This document shows positions 16,252 to 23,802 of a stretch of DNA of 30,072 bases, in pieces. Position numbers and translations under genes: made by a program. The notes under the pieces are model-generated. The model was given only the letters and a program-made list of their open reading frames with translations, did no database searches and was not told the DNA's origin. Within the stretch, counting starts at the first letter, position 1, and each line of letters starts with the position of its first letter. The stretch is from JABCPE02 sp963520375 (GTDB lineage Bacteria; Bacteroidota; Bacteroidia; Flavobacteriales; Weeksellaceae), in contig CAUQQF010000022.1 in NCBI GenBank assembly GCA_963520375.1, forward strand, positions 1-30,072, written 5' to 3'.

Positions 16252-16638
16252 TTAGGTTAAATGAATATATTCTGTAACCAGCACAATGTAACATTTTTTA
16301 CCCAATCGGTCAGCCACTTTCCTCGCTTCCATTATCCCTTCTTTGGCTTTATCATAGCTTCTTTGCAAATAATCTGCTCTATCTTCATCCTCTGATTTAT
16401 CACAATACCAATTTAGATATTGGAACTCTTTCCCCCAGATATCATGGGCATAAACAAGCTCTCCATCGGCTTCTGTGAGAATATCTCCTCCATAGATTAC
16501 GATTTTTTCTTCGCTTAATAATTCTATGCCCTGTAAAGCATCATCTACCGACAAAGCCTTTTCTTCGCTCTGATAATCAACAGATAAAGCTCTGCCCTTT
16601 TGATTCAGAAAACCTAAAAACCATAATTCTTTTTTCAT
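16252..16638 (-). CDS. Imm40-like candidate immunity protein
   Basis: 128 residues, soluble and acidic. The middle reads SVDDALQGIELLSEEKIVIY then GGDILTEADGELVYAHD, and further on NWYCDKSEDEDRADYLQRSY. The combination of a DA-helix, an 'I(L/Y)GGD' strand, 'NWYC' and a 'RSYxxAKE' helix resembles the Imm40 family of polymorphic-toxin immunity proteins; this match is from memory and moderate. No toxin gene is adjacent, so it could be an orphan immunity gene or a domesticated relative. The frame is open up to an ATG at 16674, but that codon lies upstream of a consensus promoter (16660-16691), so the ATG at 16638 (MKKELWFLGF) is chosen. Confidence 0.6.
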   Translation of the reverse strand: MKKELWFLGFLNQKGRALSVDYQSEEKALSVDDALQGIELLSEEKIVIYGGDILTEADGELVYAHDIWGKEFQYLNWYCDKSEDEDRADYLQRSYDKAKEGIMEARKVADRLGKKCYIVLVTEYIHLT

Positions 16639-16659
16639 TCTAAAATCTATATTCCTAAG

Positions 16660-16691
16660 CAAAATTATAAACAAAAAAAGAAATCCACAAA
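16660..16691 (-). promoter_or_regulatory. Consensus promoter of the Imm40-like gene
   Basis: On the minus strand TTTG (16691-16688), a 20-nt spacer, then TAATTTTG (16667-16660). It is back to back with the promoter of the divergent ABC ATPase gene. Confidence 0.6.
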
Positions 16692-16705
16692 ACTAAAAAG
16701 TTTAT

Positions 16706-16713
16706 TATCTTTG
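16706..16713 (+). promoter_or_regulatory. -7 element TATCTTTG of the ABC ATPase gene
   Basis: A perfect TAnnTTTG on the plus strand, 19 nt before the first ATG (16733) and 34 nt before the preferred ATG (16748). No TTG at the -33 distance. Confidence 0.45.
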
Positions 16714-16747
16714 CCCTCGGCATAATCAGTTTATGCTAAATTCAAAC

Positions 16748-17416
16748 ATGATAAAAGCAAAAAACATTCATAAATCTTATGGAGAGCTGGAAGTTCTCAA
16801 AGGAGTAAATTTAGAAATTCACAAAGGCGAGATCGTCTCTATCGTAGGAGAATCTGGAGCTGGAAAATCTACACTTTTGCAGATTTTAGGGACTTTGGAC
16901 TTGCCTTCGGATATTCAAAAACACGAAACAGAAATCCTTCTTTTCGGAGAATCTTTCCTAAAAATGAATGACAAAGAATTATCAAAATTCCGAAACGAAA
17001 ACATTGGTTTTGTTTTTCAGCACCATCAGCTTTTGCCAGAGTTTACAGCTTTAGAAAATGTGATGATGCCGATAAGAATCGCTGGGAAAAATGTAAAAGA
17101 TTACAAAGAAAAAGCGATTCAGCTTTTCGAGGATCTAAATGTAGTAGACCGCATCCATTACAAACCAAAAATGCTTTCGGGTGGTGAAGCGCAAAGGGTG
17201 GCCGTTATCCGTGCATTGATAAATTCACCTAAAATTATTTTTGCTGATGAGCCTACAGGAAACCTTGACTCCAAAAATGCGGATTCTCTGCATCAGTTGT
17301 TTTTTGATTTGAGGGAAAAATACAATCAGACCTTTGTCATCATCACTCACAACCCGATATTAGCAGAAAGCACAGACAGGAAACTAACCATGAAAGATGG
17401 TTTAATCATAGACTAA
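16748..17416 (+). CDS. LolD-type ABC transporter ATP-binding protein
   Basis: 222 residues from the ATG at 16748; an in-frame ATG at 16733 would add MLNSN. It has Walker A GESGAGKST (34-42), a Q-loop FVFQHHQLLPEF, the signature LSGGEAQR (143-150), Walker B IIFADEP (163-169) and the H-loop His201. This is the LolD/MacB/FtsE branch; the 'GTLDLP' and 'ALENVMMP' segments favour LolD, which powers release of lipoproteins from the inner membrane with LolC/E. The permease is not beside it, which is common in Bacteroidota. It has its own -7 element and ends at a perfect hairpin terminator. Confidence 0.9.
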   Translation: MIKAKNIHKSYGELEVLKGVNLEIHKGEIVSIVGESGAGKSTLLQILGTLDLPSDIQKHETEILLFGESFLKMNDKELSKFRNENIGFVFQHHQLLPEFTALENVMMPIRIAGKNVKDYKEKAIQLFEDLNVVDRIHYKPKMLSGGEAQRVAVIRALINSPKIIFADEPTGNLDSKNADSLHQLFFDLREKYNQTFVIITHNPILAESTDRKLTMKDGLIID

Positions 17417-17420
17417 ATAG

Positions 17421-17449
17421 AAAAAAGAGTGAAATAATCACTCTTTTTT
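17421..17449. terminator. Bidirectional terminator between ABC ATPase and secreted protein genes
   Basis: AAAAAAGAGTGA (17421-17432) and TCACTCTTTTTT (17438-17449) are perfect 12-bp arms around a 5-nt loop. T runs on both strands serve the two convergent genes. Confidence 0.85.
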
Positions 17450-17454
17450 GCTTC

Positions 17455-18072
17455 TTATAATTTTATTTCTATCACTTGTCCGTCTTTTTTCACTTCTACG
17501 AATTTGCTTTCTCGATGGGAGTCTTCATAATCGTAGAAAAATGTTTCATATATCGGTGTAGAATAGAGCGGAGTCCCATATACATTATACGCTGTGGATG
17601 TTCCTGTTTGTTTTTTATAACTACCCACCGCTGTGAAATCCACTATCGTTTCTATATAATATTTTCCTACTTTCAGATTCTCAAATTTAAATCTTCCATA
17701 GTCATCCGTATATGCTTCTCTTCTGACAGCAAACGCTTCTTTGGACATCAGAACTTGCTTTTTACTGCTTTCTATTTTTCTTCTAAGGTTATAAAACTCA
17801 GTAAAATACTCAGTAACAGGGAAAAGCATAATCACTGTATTCGGTCTAGCAACATGTTTTTTTCCCATCTTTGCTTTTACCATGCCCATTGTAAGCGGAA
17901 CATTTCTTTTCTCTCTTGTAAAAGCTACTCCTTCTATGGTAGATTTGCCGTAGCCCAGCTGAGCTTCTGCTTGTTTTTTGTCAAAAAACACCTGAGGAAA
18001 ATAGCTGTCTTTCTGAGAAAACATCTCCCCTGCACACAAAAAAGAAATTATTACAATTAAACACTTTTTCAT
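17455..18072 (-). CDS. Secreted protein with transthyretin-like (CarboxypepD_reg-like) segment
   Basis: 205 residues with a Sec signal peptide (MKKCLIVIISFLCAGEMFSQ). A strand-rich stretch around 115-145 (REAYTDDYGRFKFENLKVGK, then YYIETIVDF) has the 'DxxGxFxFxxLxxGxY' pattern of beta-sandwich carboxypeptidase-regulatory/transthyretin-like domains. A Tyr/Thr/Ser-rich segment (SYKKQTGTSTAYNVYG) follows. No enzyme motif is seen; a role in the periplasm or cell surface is likely but unassigned. It is divergent from the YwqK-repeat gene at 18177, and both ends are clearly bounded by the terminator at 17421-17449 and the shared upstream region. Confidence 0.75.
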   Translation of the reverse strand: MKKCLIVIISFLCAGEMFSQKDSYFPQVFFDKKQAEAQLGYGKSTIEGVAFTREKRNVPLTMGMVKAKMGKKHVARPNTVIMLFPVTEYFTEFYNLRRKIESSKKQVLMSKEAFAVRREAYTDDYGRFKFENLKVGKYYIETIVDFTAVGSYKKQTGTSTAYNVYGTPLYSTPIYETFFYDYEDSHRESKFVEVKKDGQVIEIKL

Positions 18073-18176
18073 ATTTTTTAATTCATTAAATTTGCAATGT
18101 TTTGATTATCTTTCTAAAGAGGTTTAACAAAATTAATAAAAATATTATTTACACAGCTAAAATTGACTATAAAATT

Positions 18177-18806
18177 ATGAAAAGATTATTGTTCATGGGT
18201 TTGGTTTTTTCAGCCAATTTATTATTTGCACAAAAACCTTGCGGCTTCAAAGATGGGCAGCAAGAGGGACTTTGCAAACAGTTTTATGACAATGGAAACA
18301 CCAAAGAAGCCTGCTACTGGAAAAAAGGAAAACTAGATGGACAGGCCATTTTCTATTATGAAAATGGAACAAAGAGCGCCGAGGGATATTTTAAAAAAGG
18401 GTTCAAAGTAAAAACTTGGACTTATTATTCTAAAAACGGGAAAATCAGCGGAAAGGAAAATTATGTTTATCGCGACCATATGAGCGTTTTGGAGGGAGAA
18501 TATATCACCTACTTCCCAAATGGAAATGTAGAAATGAAAATAAACTATAAAGATGGCAAAATGCATGGAGACTATCATTCTTATTATGAAAATGGAACGA
18601 TACAGAGTAAGGCCAAACTCAATAACAATGCTACCGATTCTTTTGAGATATACTATCCAAACGGAAATATAAACGCAAAAGGCCCTACGGATGCTAATTT
18701 CAAAAAAATAGGCGACTGGATATATTATTCCAAGGATGGAACGCCCGAAAAGATAGTTACCTTCAGAAATGGAAATAAAGTATCCGAAAAAAAATACAAA
18801 AAATAA
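18177..18806 (+). CDS. Secreted YwqK/MORN-repeat protein
   Basis: 209 residues. The start at 18177 gives a good Sec signal peptide (MKRLLFMGLVFSANLLFAQ); the frame extends upstream to 18102 but without signal-like sequence. After it come about eight tandem 20-24-residue units of the form 'G.…YY.NG.…..Y..GK': CKQFYDNGNTKEACYWKKGK, AIFYYENGTKSAEGYFKKGF, WTYYSKNGKISGKENYVYRD, then further units ending IYYSKDGTPEKIVTFRNGNK. These YwqK-type repeats form an open beta-sheet; the function of the exported Bacteroidota versions is unknown. Repeats are related in pattern to those in the 2093-2773 lipoprotein. It ends in a terminator that includes its own stop. Confidence 0.85.
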   Translation: MKRLLFMGLVFSANLLFAQKPCGFKDGQQEGLCKQFYDNGNTKEACYWKKGKLDGQAIFYYENGTKSAEGYFKKGFKVKTWTYYSKNGKISGKENYVYRDHMSVLEGEYITYFPNGNVEMKINYKDGKMHGDYHSYYENGTIQSKAKLNNNATDSFEIYYPNGNINAKGPTDANFKKIGDWIYYSKDGTPEKIVTFRNGNKVSEKKYKK

Positions 18807-18829
18807 AAGGAGACCTCAAATCTCCTTTT
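18805..18829. terminator. Bidirectional terminator holding both stop codons
   Basis: AAAAGGAGA (18805-18813) pairs with TCTCCTTTT (18821-18829), followed by further T on the plus strand. The stop of the plus gene (18804-18806) is at the 5' foot, and the TGA of the convergent PAP2 gene (18818-18816) is in the loop. Confidence 0.75.
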
Positions 18830-19379
18830 TTTTATGACTAATTTTTCTAAAAGCATACACACCAACCTTGCCAATGACTATTCCCATAAAAGTTCCCATC
18901 AGAACATCCAAAGGAAAATGAACCCCAAGATAAATCCTGCTATAGCTCACTACCCCAGCCCAAACAAATAAAAACACCGGCAAAAATCTATATCTGTACC
19001 CTAATAACGGACTTAGAAAACTCGCTAAAAGAAAGGTATTCGATGCGTGGCTGGAATAAAATCCATAGCTTCCTCCACATTCTACTATCCTCATATATGG
19101 TTGTAATTCAGCATCATGGCAGGGTCTCAGCCTTTCCAAACCATATTTAAAAATATTGGCTATCTGGTCTGAAACAGCCACCGAAACAGCTAATACTAAA
19201 ACAATATAAATCAGCTCCTTACGAGAATAATTGCGATACAAAAGATACAGTAGCCCAGCATAAAGCGGTATCCAAGACCATTTTCCAGAAACAAATCTCC
19301 AAAAGGCATCAAATTCTGCACTCCCCAAGTTGTTCAAATACAGAAAAATCTCCTTATCCTGCGATATTACTTCTATCAT
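18816..19379 (-). CDS. PAP2-family membrane phosphatase
   Basis: 187 residues, about five membrane segments. All three phosphatase motifs are present: Lys78…Arg85-Pro86 (KYGLERLRP), the SSHAS motif with His111 (YSSHAS) and Ser147-Arg148…His154…Asp158 (SRIYLGVHFPLD). PAP2 enzymes remove phosphate from membrane lipids such as undecaprenyl pyrophosphate, phosphatidic acid or lipid A; the substrate cannot be told from sequence. Its ATG overlaps the tatA stop (ATGA), so translation is coupled to tatA. Confidence 0.9.
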   Translation of the reverse strand: MIEVISQDKEIFLYLNNLGSAEFDAFWRFVSGKWSWIPLYAGLLYLLYRNYSRKELIYIVLVLAVSVAVSDQIANIFKYGLERLRPCHDAELQPYMRIVECGGSYGFYSSHASNTFLLASFLSPLLGYRYRFLPVFLFVWAGVVSYSRIYLGVHFPLDVLMGTFMGIVIGKVGVYAFRKISHKKKEI

Positions 19380-19639
19380 CTATCTCGTTTTTTTTTATCT
19401 TCGTCCTGCATCAGATTGGCCGCCTCTTGCTTTACTTTATCTATTTCATTTTTTATTTCAGAGACAGGATTGTCTTCTGTTTCTTTCATGATTTCCTGCT
19501 TAATATCATCCACTGCTCCACGCATTTTTCTCAGCCCCTGCCCTAGTTCACGAGCTATCTGAGGAATTTTCTTCGGTCCAAAAAATATCATAATGACCAA
19601 AAAAATCACGAAAATCTCTCCAAAACTTAAATCTCCCAT
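19376..19639 (-). CDS. tatA: Sec-independent translocase subunit TatA/E
   Basis: 87 residues from the ATG at 19639. The N-terminal membrane helix (GEIFVIFLVIMIFF) is followed by the FGPKKIP hinge and an amphipathic helix (QIARELGQGLRKMRGAVDDI), then an acidic/basic tail. This is the pore-forming TatA-type subunit of the twin-arginine route that exports folded proteins. The frame is open upstream to 19717 but the TAACTTTG -7 element at 19664-19671 and the valS terminator lie there, ruling out the longer form. A TatB identity is possible because some Bacteroidota do not separate the two. It overlaps the PAP2 gene by four bases. Confidence 0.9.
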   Translation of the reverse strand: MGDLSFGEIFVIFLVIMIFFGPKKIPQIARELGQGLRKMRGAVDDIKQEIMKETEDNPVSEIKNEIDKVKQEAANLMQDEDKKKRDR

Positions 19640-19663
19640 AATAATTTGGATATTTACAAAATA

Positions 19664-19671
19664 CAAAGTTA
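19664..19671 (-). promoter_or_regulatory. -7 element TAACTTTG of tatA
   Basis: A perfect TAnnTTTG on the minus strand, 24 nt before the tatA ATG. No -33 TTG at the expected spacing. It lies downstream of the valS terminator. Confidence 0.45.
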
Positions 19672-19703
19672 CTAAATTCTTTTTAGAGAATTTTTGAAAT
19701 CTA

Positions 19704-19731
19704 AAAGGCTGCCTCATCAGAAACAGCCTTT
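19704..19731 (-). terminator. Hairpin terminator of valS
   Basis: AAAGGCTG (19704-19711) pairs with CAGCCTTT (19724-19731) around a 12-nt loop, followed by T on the minus strand. It lies 11 nt after the valS stop. Confidence 0.7.
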
Positions 19732-19742
19732 ATAAATTTATT

Positions 19743-22352
19743 TTACAATCCTTTCAATTTCTCTTCCAAAATCGCGATTTTCTCCAGCGTGTCTTTTTGT
19801 TTTTTACGCTCATTTTCTACAATTTCAGGCTTGGCGTTGGCTACGAATTTCTCATTGCTGAGTTTTTTCTCCACCGAAACCAAAAATCCTTTCAGGTAAG
19901 CCAACTCTTCTTCGGTTTTCTTTTTTTCTTCGCCTAAATCTAGGTTTTCGCTCAGCGGAACAGAGATTTCCACCGCTCCCACTAGGAAAGTAAAGCTCGG
20001 CTTATCCGTTTTCTCGGAATAATGAATTTGAGAAATGTTTGCCAGTTTTCTAATTACATTTTCATTCGCAAAAGAGCTTTCGCTGGTGAATAATTCCACT
20101 TCTTCCCTTGGCGAAATTCCTTTGCTCTGGCGGTAATTTCTCACACCTGAGATGATTTCTTTCGCTGTATCAAACGCAGAGATGATATTTTCATTAAAAC
20201 TTTCTGCATTTTTCTGCTGGGCGATAACAAGCGCTTCCGATGTGTTTCGCTCCGCAATATGCTGATAAAGCTCCTCCGTAAGGAACGGCATAAACGGATG
20301 AAGAAGTCTCATCAGTTCCTCAAAGAACTTGATAGTTTGGTCATAAACTTCCTGAGAAATACTTTCCCCGAAATTAGGTTTCACCGCTTCCAAATACCAC
20401 GAACAGAAGTCATCCCAAATCAATTTGTAAAGCAAATGTAGAGCATCTGAAATTCGGAATTTCTCAAACTGGTCGTTGATTTCGCTGATGGTTTTATTCA
20501 TCTGATTTTCAAACCAAACAATCGTTTGTTTTTTAGCCTCACCTGCTGGTTTTGCTTCTTTAGTCCAGCTTTGTGTCAGCTTAAATGCATTGTATATTTT
20601 CGTTGCAAAGTTTCTTCCTTGCAGCATCAAATCCTCATCAAAAAGAAGGTCATTTCCAGCCGCAGAACTCAGCAAAATCCCCACTCTCACGCTGTCCGCA
20701 CCATATTTGTCAATCAATTCCAATGGGTCTGGTGAATTTCCTAAAGATTTGGACATTTTTCTTCTTTGTTTATCCCTTACAATCCCTGTGAAATAAACAT
20801 TTTTAAACGGAACTTTTCTTCTCCATTCCAGCCCTGCCATTATCATACGAGCCACCCAGAAGAAAATAATATCTGGTCCTGTAACTAAATCTGCCGTTGG
20901 GTAATAATAGTTAACATCCTTATTTTCAGGGTCTAAAAGTCCATCAAAAACAGACATCGGCCACAGCCAAGAAGAGAACCAAGTGTCCAGAGCATCTTCA
21001 TCTTGATGAAGGTCAGCCATTTCTAAATTTGGGTTCTTAGCTTTGGCTAATTTTAGAGCTTCATCTATGTTTTCAGCCACTACAAAATCATTTTCGCCAT
21101 CGCCATAGTAATACGCTGGAATACGCTGTCCCCACCATAGCTGTCGCGAAATATTCCAGTCGCGGATGTTTTCCATCCAGTGTTTATAGGTGTTTTTGAA
21201 CTTTTCGGGATGGAATTTTATTTCATCATTCATCACCACATCCAGAGCAGGTTTTGCGATTTCAGACATTTTCAAAAACCACTGCTGTGATATTTTTGGT
21301 TCTATCACGGCTCCTGTTCTCTCGGAAGTTCCTACTTTATTTACATAATCTTCGGCTTTTAGCAAAAGATTTTTATCCTCTAATTCTTTGGCAATGGCTT
21401 TTCTTACCTCAAAACGATTTTTCCCTGCATAATGCAGACCATGCTCGTTCAGGTTAGCATCATCATCCAAGATGTCAAGCATCGGAAGGCTGTGTTTCTG
21501 TCCGATTTCATAGTCATTGACATCGTGAGCAGGAGTAATTTTCAAGGCTCCTGTCCCAAATTCTATATCCACATAATCATCCTCAATAATCGGAATTGCA
21601 CGATTTACAATCGGAACAATGGCTTTTTTCCCTTTCAAGTGGGCATATCTCTCATCATTAGGATTCACACAAATCGCTACATCACCAAAAATAGTTTCTG
21701 GACGAGTGGTAGCCACGGTAAGAAACTCCTCTGAGCCTTCTATTTGGTATTTTAAGAAATATAGTTTTCCATTTTGCTCCTTGAAAATCACTTCCTCATC
21801 AGAAATATTAGTTTTCGCCTCTGGATCCCAGTTTACCATTCTGTAACCACGGTAAATCAGACCTTTGTTATACAAATCAACAAAAGATTTTATCACCTGC
21901 TGAGTGAGTTTGTCCTCCAATGTGAAACGAGTTCTGTCCCAGTCGCAAGAACAACCCAGTTTTTTAAGCTGTTCAAGGATAGTTCCACCATACTGATTTG
22001 TCCAGTCCCAAGCATGTTTTAGGAATTCCTCTCGGGTAATATCTGATTTGCTGATGCCCTGTTCTTTCAGCTTAGCCACTACTTTCGCCTCTGTAGCGAT
22101 GGACGCGTGGTCTGTCCCTGGCACCCAGCAGGCATTGAAGCCTTTCATTCTGGCTCTTCTCACCAAAACATCCTGAATCGTGTTATTGAGCATGTGTCCC
22201 ATGTGAAGAATCCCTGTAACATTGGGCGGCGGAATGACAATGGTGTAAGGCGGCTTGTCATTCGGTTCAGAGTGGAAATATTTGTTTTCCAGCCAGTAGC
22301 TGTACCATTTTTGTTCCGTTTCTTGTGGATTGTATTTATCTGGAATTGCCAT
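19743..22352 (-). CDS. valS: Valyl-tRNA synthetase
   Basis: 869 residues from the ATG at 22352 (MAIPDKYNPQETEQKWYSYW). A class I aminoacyl-tRNA synthetase that charges tRNA-Val and edits mischarged threonine. HMGH (50-53, the HIGH motif) lies in the PPPNVTGILHMGH segment; KMSKS sits near residue 531 in RKMSKSLGNSPDPLE. The CP1 editing domain includes ATTRPETIFGD and GTGALKITPAHD. It ends in the family's coiled coil (about 810-869) that binds the tRNA arm. The frame is open upstream to 22391, but a consensus promoter (22373-22405) covers that part, so the shorter start is right. Confidence 0.97.
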   Translation of the reverse strand: MAIPDKYNPQETEQKWYSYWLENKYFHSEPNDKPPYTIVIPPPNVTGILHMGHMLNNTIQDVLVRRARMKGFNACWVPGTDHASIATEAKVVAKLKEQGISKSDITREEFLKHAWDWTNQYGGTILEQLKKLGCSCDWDRTRFTLEDKLTQQVIKSFVDLYNKGLIYRGYRMVNWDPEAKTNISDEEVIFKEQNGKLYFLKYQIEGSEEFLTVATTRPETIFGDVAICVNPNDERYAHLKGKKAIVPIVNRAIPIIEDDYVDIEFGTGALKITPAHDVNDYEIGQKHSLPMLDILDDDANLNEHGLHYAGKNRFEVRKAIAKELEDKNLLLKAEDYVNKVGTSERTGAVIEPKISQQWFLKMSEIAKPALDVVMNDEIKFHPEKFKNTYKHWMENIRDWNISRQLWWGQRIPAYYYGDGENDFVVAENIDEALKLAKAKNPNLEMADLHQDEDALDTWFSSWLWPMSVFDGLLDPENKDVNYYYPTADLVTGPDIIFFWVARMIMAGLEWRRKVPFKNVYFTGIVRDKQRRKMSKSLGNSPDPLELIDKYGADSVRVGILLSSAAGNDLLFDEDLMLQGRNFATKIYNAFKLTQSWTKEAKPAGEAKKQTIVWFENQMNKTISEINDQFEKFRISDALHLLYKLIWDDFCSWYLEAVKPNFGESISQEVYDQTIKFFEELMRLLHPFMPFLTEELYQHIAERNTSEALVIAQQKNAESFNENIISAFDTAKEIISGVRNYRQSKGISPREEVELFTSESSFANENVIRKLANISQIHYSEKTDKPSFTFLVGAVEISVPLSENLDLGEEKKKTEEELAYLKGFLVSVEKKLSNEKFVANAKPEIVENERKKQKDTLEKIAILEEKLKGL

Positions 22353-22372
22353 TTTATTATTTTTTAGATTTG

Positions 22373-22405
22373 CAAAAATAGGATAAAGCAATAAAATTAT
22401 TGCAA
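22373..22405 (-). promoter_or_regulatory. Promoter of valS
   Basis: On the minus strand TTG (22405-22403), a 22-nt spacer, then TATTTTTG (22380-22373). This fits the Bacteroidota consensus near the long end of the spacing range. Confidence 0.5.
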
Positions 22406-22431
22406 TTTTTATTCAAAATTAACCAAAATAA

Positions 22432-22460
22432 AAAAAGCCATTCGCACCGAATGGCTTTTT
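22432..22460 (-). terminator. Strong hairpin terminator of the protease-SusC-SusD operon
   Basis: AAAAAGCCATTCG (22432-22444) and CGAATGGCTTTTT (22448-22460) are perfect 13-bp arms around the loop CAC, followed on the minus strand by a T run. It begins 4 nt past the susD stop. Confidence 0.88.
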
Positions 22461-22464
22461 AGGT

Positions 22465-23781
22465 TTATAAATTAGGATTTTTGAGTCTTGCTTCTCTTGG
22501 GAAAGGCAGCGTATAGCGGGCATCTCCAGAATTGAGCGTGTAAGTAGTTCCATCATAAACATGGATAATGGAAGGCTGGGTAGTTCTTCTTAAATCAAAC
22601 CAACGAAGCCCTTCGAATGAAGTCTCTCTCGCTCTTTCGTTCAGTAGTTCCGCATAATAAGCATTGCCAGAAAGCCCATTAATAGTCGTTGTAAAATTCG
22701 CTAATCCCATTGAATTATATCTCTTCGCTGCTAAAGCCAATAGCGTGTTTTTAGAATCTGTTTCTCTTCCTAATTTCGCCAAAGCTTCAGCTTTTATGAG
22801 CATAATCTCTCCTACTCGGAAAGAAACTTTGAATTCATTAGAGCTGCTGAATTTTTTCGTTTTATAATTCGTGCCGCTTGCTACAAAATATTGTGCAAAC
22901 CTCAAATCATTCGTTTGGTCAAAAAGAGCAAGATGTTCATCACTTACCAGAGAAAAACGATTGGTCTCGCTGGTAACTCCCGCATCCAAATTCATGATAG
23001 ATTCCACTGATTTATAGCTGCTTGGAAGAAATGTAAAAGCATTGAAATCCACCAATGTAGACTTTGCCGCAAGGACAGTTTCTGCTTCTGCCAGAGCATT
23101 AGCCCATTCTCCACGATACTGATGAACACGAGCCTTCAAGGCGTGAGCAGCCACAGTAGTAAAGCGGTAATTGTATCCTTCATCAAATTGGCTTTTGTTT
23201 AGCAAAGTCAAAGCCTTATCAAGGTCAGAAAGAATCTGTCCATAGACCTCATCCAATGTCGCACGAGGAAAATCTCCCTCCAGCTGAGGACTTGTTACCA
23301 GTGGAACCGCTTTTGCAGAACCATTGCTTCCTGTATAGGCTGGAGCATAAAGGTTTATCAGCTCAAAATAAGTATAAGCTCTCAAGGCATAGGCCTCACC
23401 TAAAATCTGATTAATTTCCGAAGTGGAAGCATTGTATTTCAGTGTGTTATCTATAATATAATTAGAATAGAAAATCGTCTGATAAAAACTAATGTACGGA
23501 AAATCCTTAGAACCAGGGAATGGAGATGCCTCACTCCATGTGAAAATCGTTTGCAGACTCTCGTTGGTCGTTCCTGCTTTTACTTCATCCGTTTTCAGGT
23601 TTGCTAATGCTTTATGCTGAGGATAAAGATTATAGGCACGAGTAAGAAGCGCACGGAAATCTTCCTCTGTCTGTGGAATTACTTTTCCTGTAGGAGTAAT
23701 GTCCAAAAATCTGTCACAAGAAGTAAGTCCTGTGGATAAAACAGCTCCGATGAATAGGGCTTTTATGATATATTTTTTCAT
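22465..23781 (-). CDS. SusD/RagB-family outer-membrane lipoprotein
   Basis: 438 residues with a lipobox signal peptide (MKKYIIKALFIGAVLSTGLT then Ser-Cys22). The SusD N-terminus (DRFLDITPTGKVIPQTEEDF), the helical TPR-type core (YALRAYTYFELINLYAPAYT) and the C-terminal LNERARETSFEGLRWFDLRR, a hallmark of the family, are all present. It is shorter than most SusD proteins (often 480-600). SusD caps the SusC porin and captures substrate at the cell surface. It follows the SusC gene by 21 nt and is the last gene of the operon. The neighbouring protease suggests a peptide rather than glycan substrate; this is inference. Confidence 0.93.
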   Translation of the reverse strand: MKKYIIKALFIGAVLSTGLTSCDRFLDITPTGKVIPQTEEDFRALLTRAYNLYPQHKALANLKTDEVKAGTTNESLQTIFTWSEASPFPGSKDFPYISFYQTIFYSNYIIDNTLKYNASTSEINQILGEAYALRAYTYFELINLYAPAYTGSNGSAKAVPLVTSPQLEGDFPRATLDEVYGQILSDLDKALTLLNKSQFDEGYNYRFTTVAAHALKARVHQYRGEWANALAEAETVLAAKSTLVDFNAFTFLPSSYKSVESIMNLDAGVTSETNRFSLVSDEHLALFDQTNDLRFAQYFVASGTNYKTKKFSSSNEFKVSFRVGEIMLIKAEALAKLGRETDSKNTLLALAAKRYNSMGLANFTTTINGLSGNAYYAELLNERARETSFEGLRWFDLRRTTQPSIIHVYDGTTYTLNSGDARYTLPFPREARLKNPNL

Positions 23782-23802
23782 TATTATATAATTTATTGAT
23801 TA

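Noticed and set aside
17476..18060. Long open frame (194 codons) on the plus strand
   Set aside because: It is antisense to the secreted protein gene at 17455-18072, which has a proper signal peptide; the plus-strand product is Cys/Phe/Ser-rich and lacks any family pattern.
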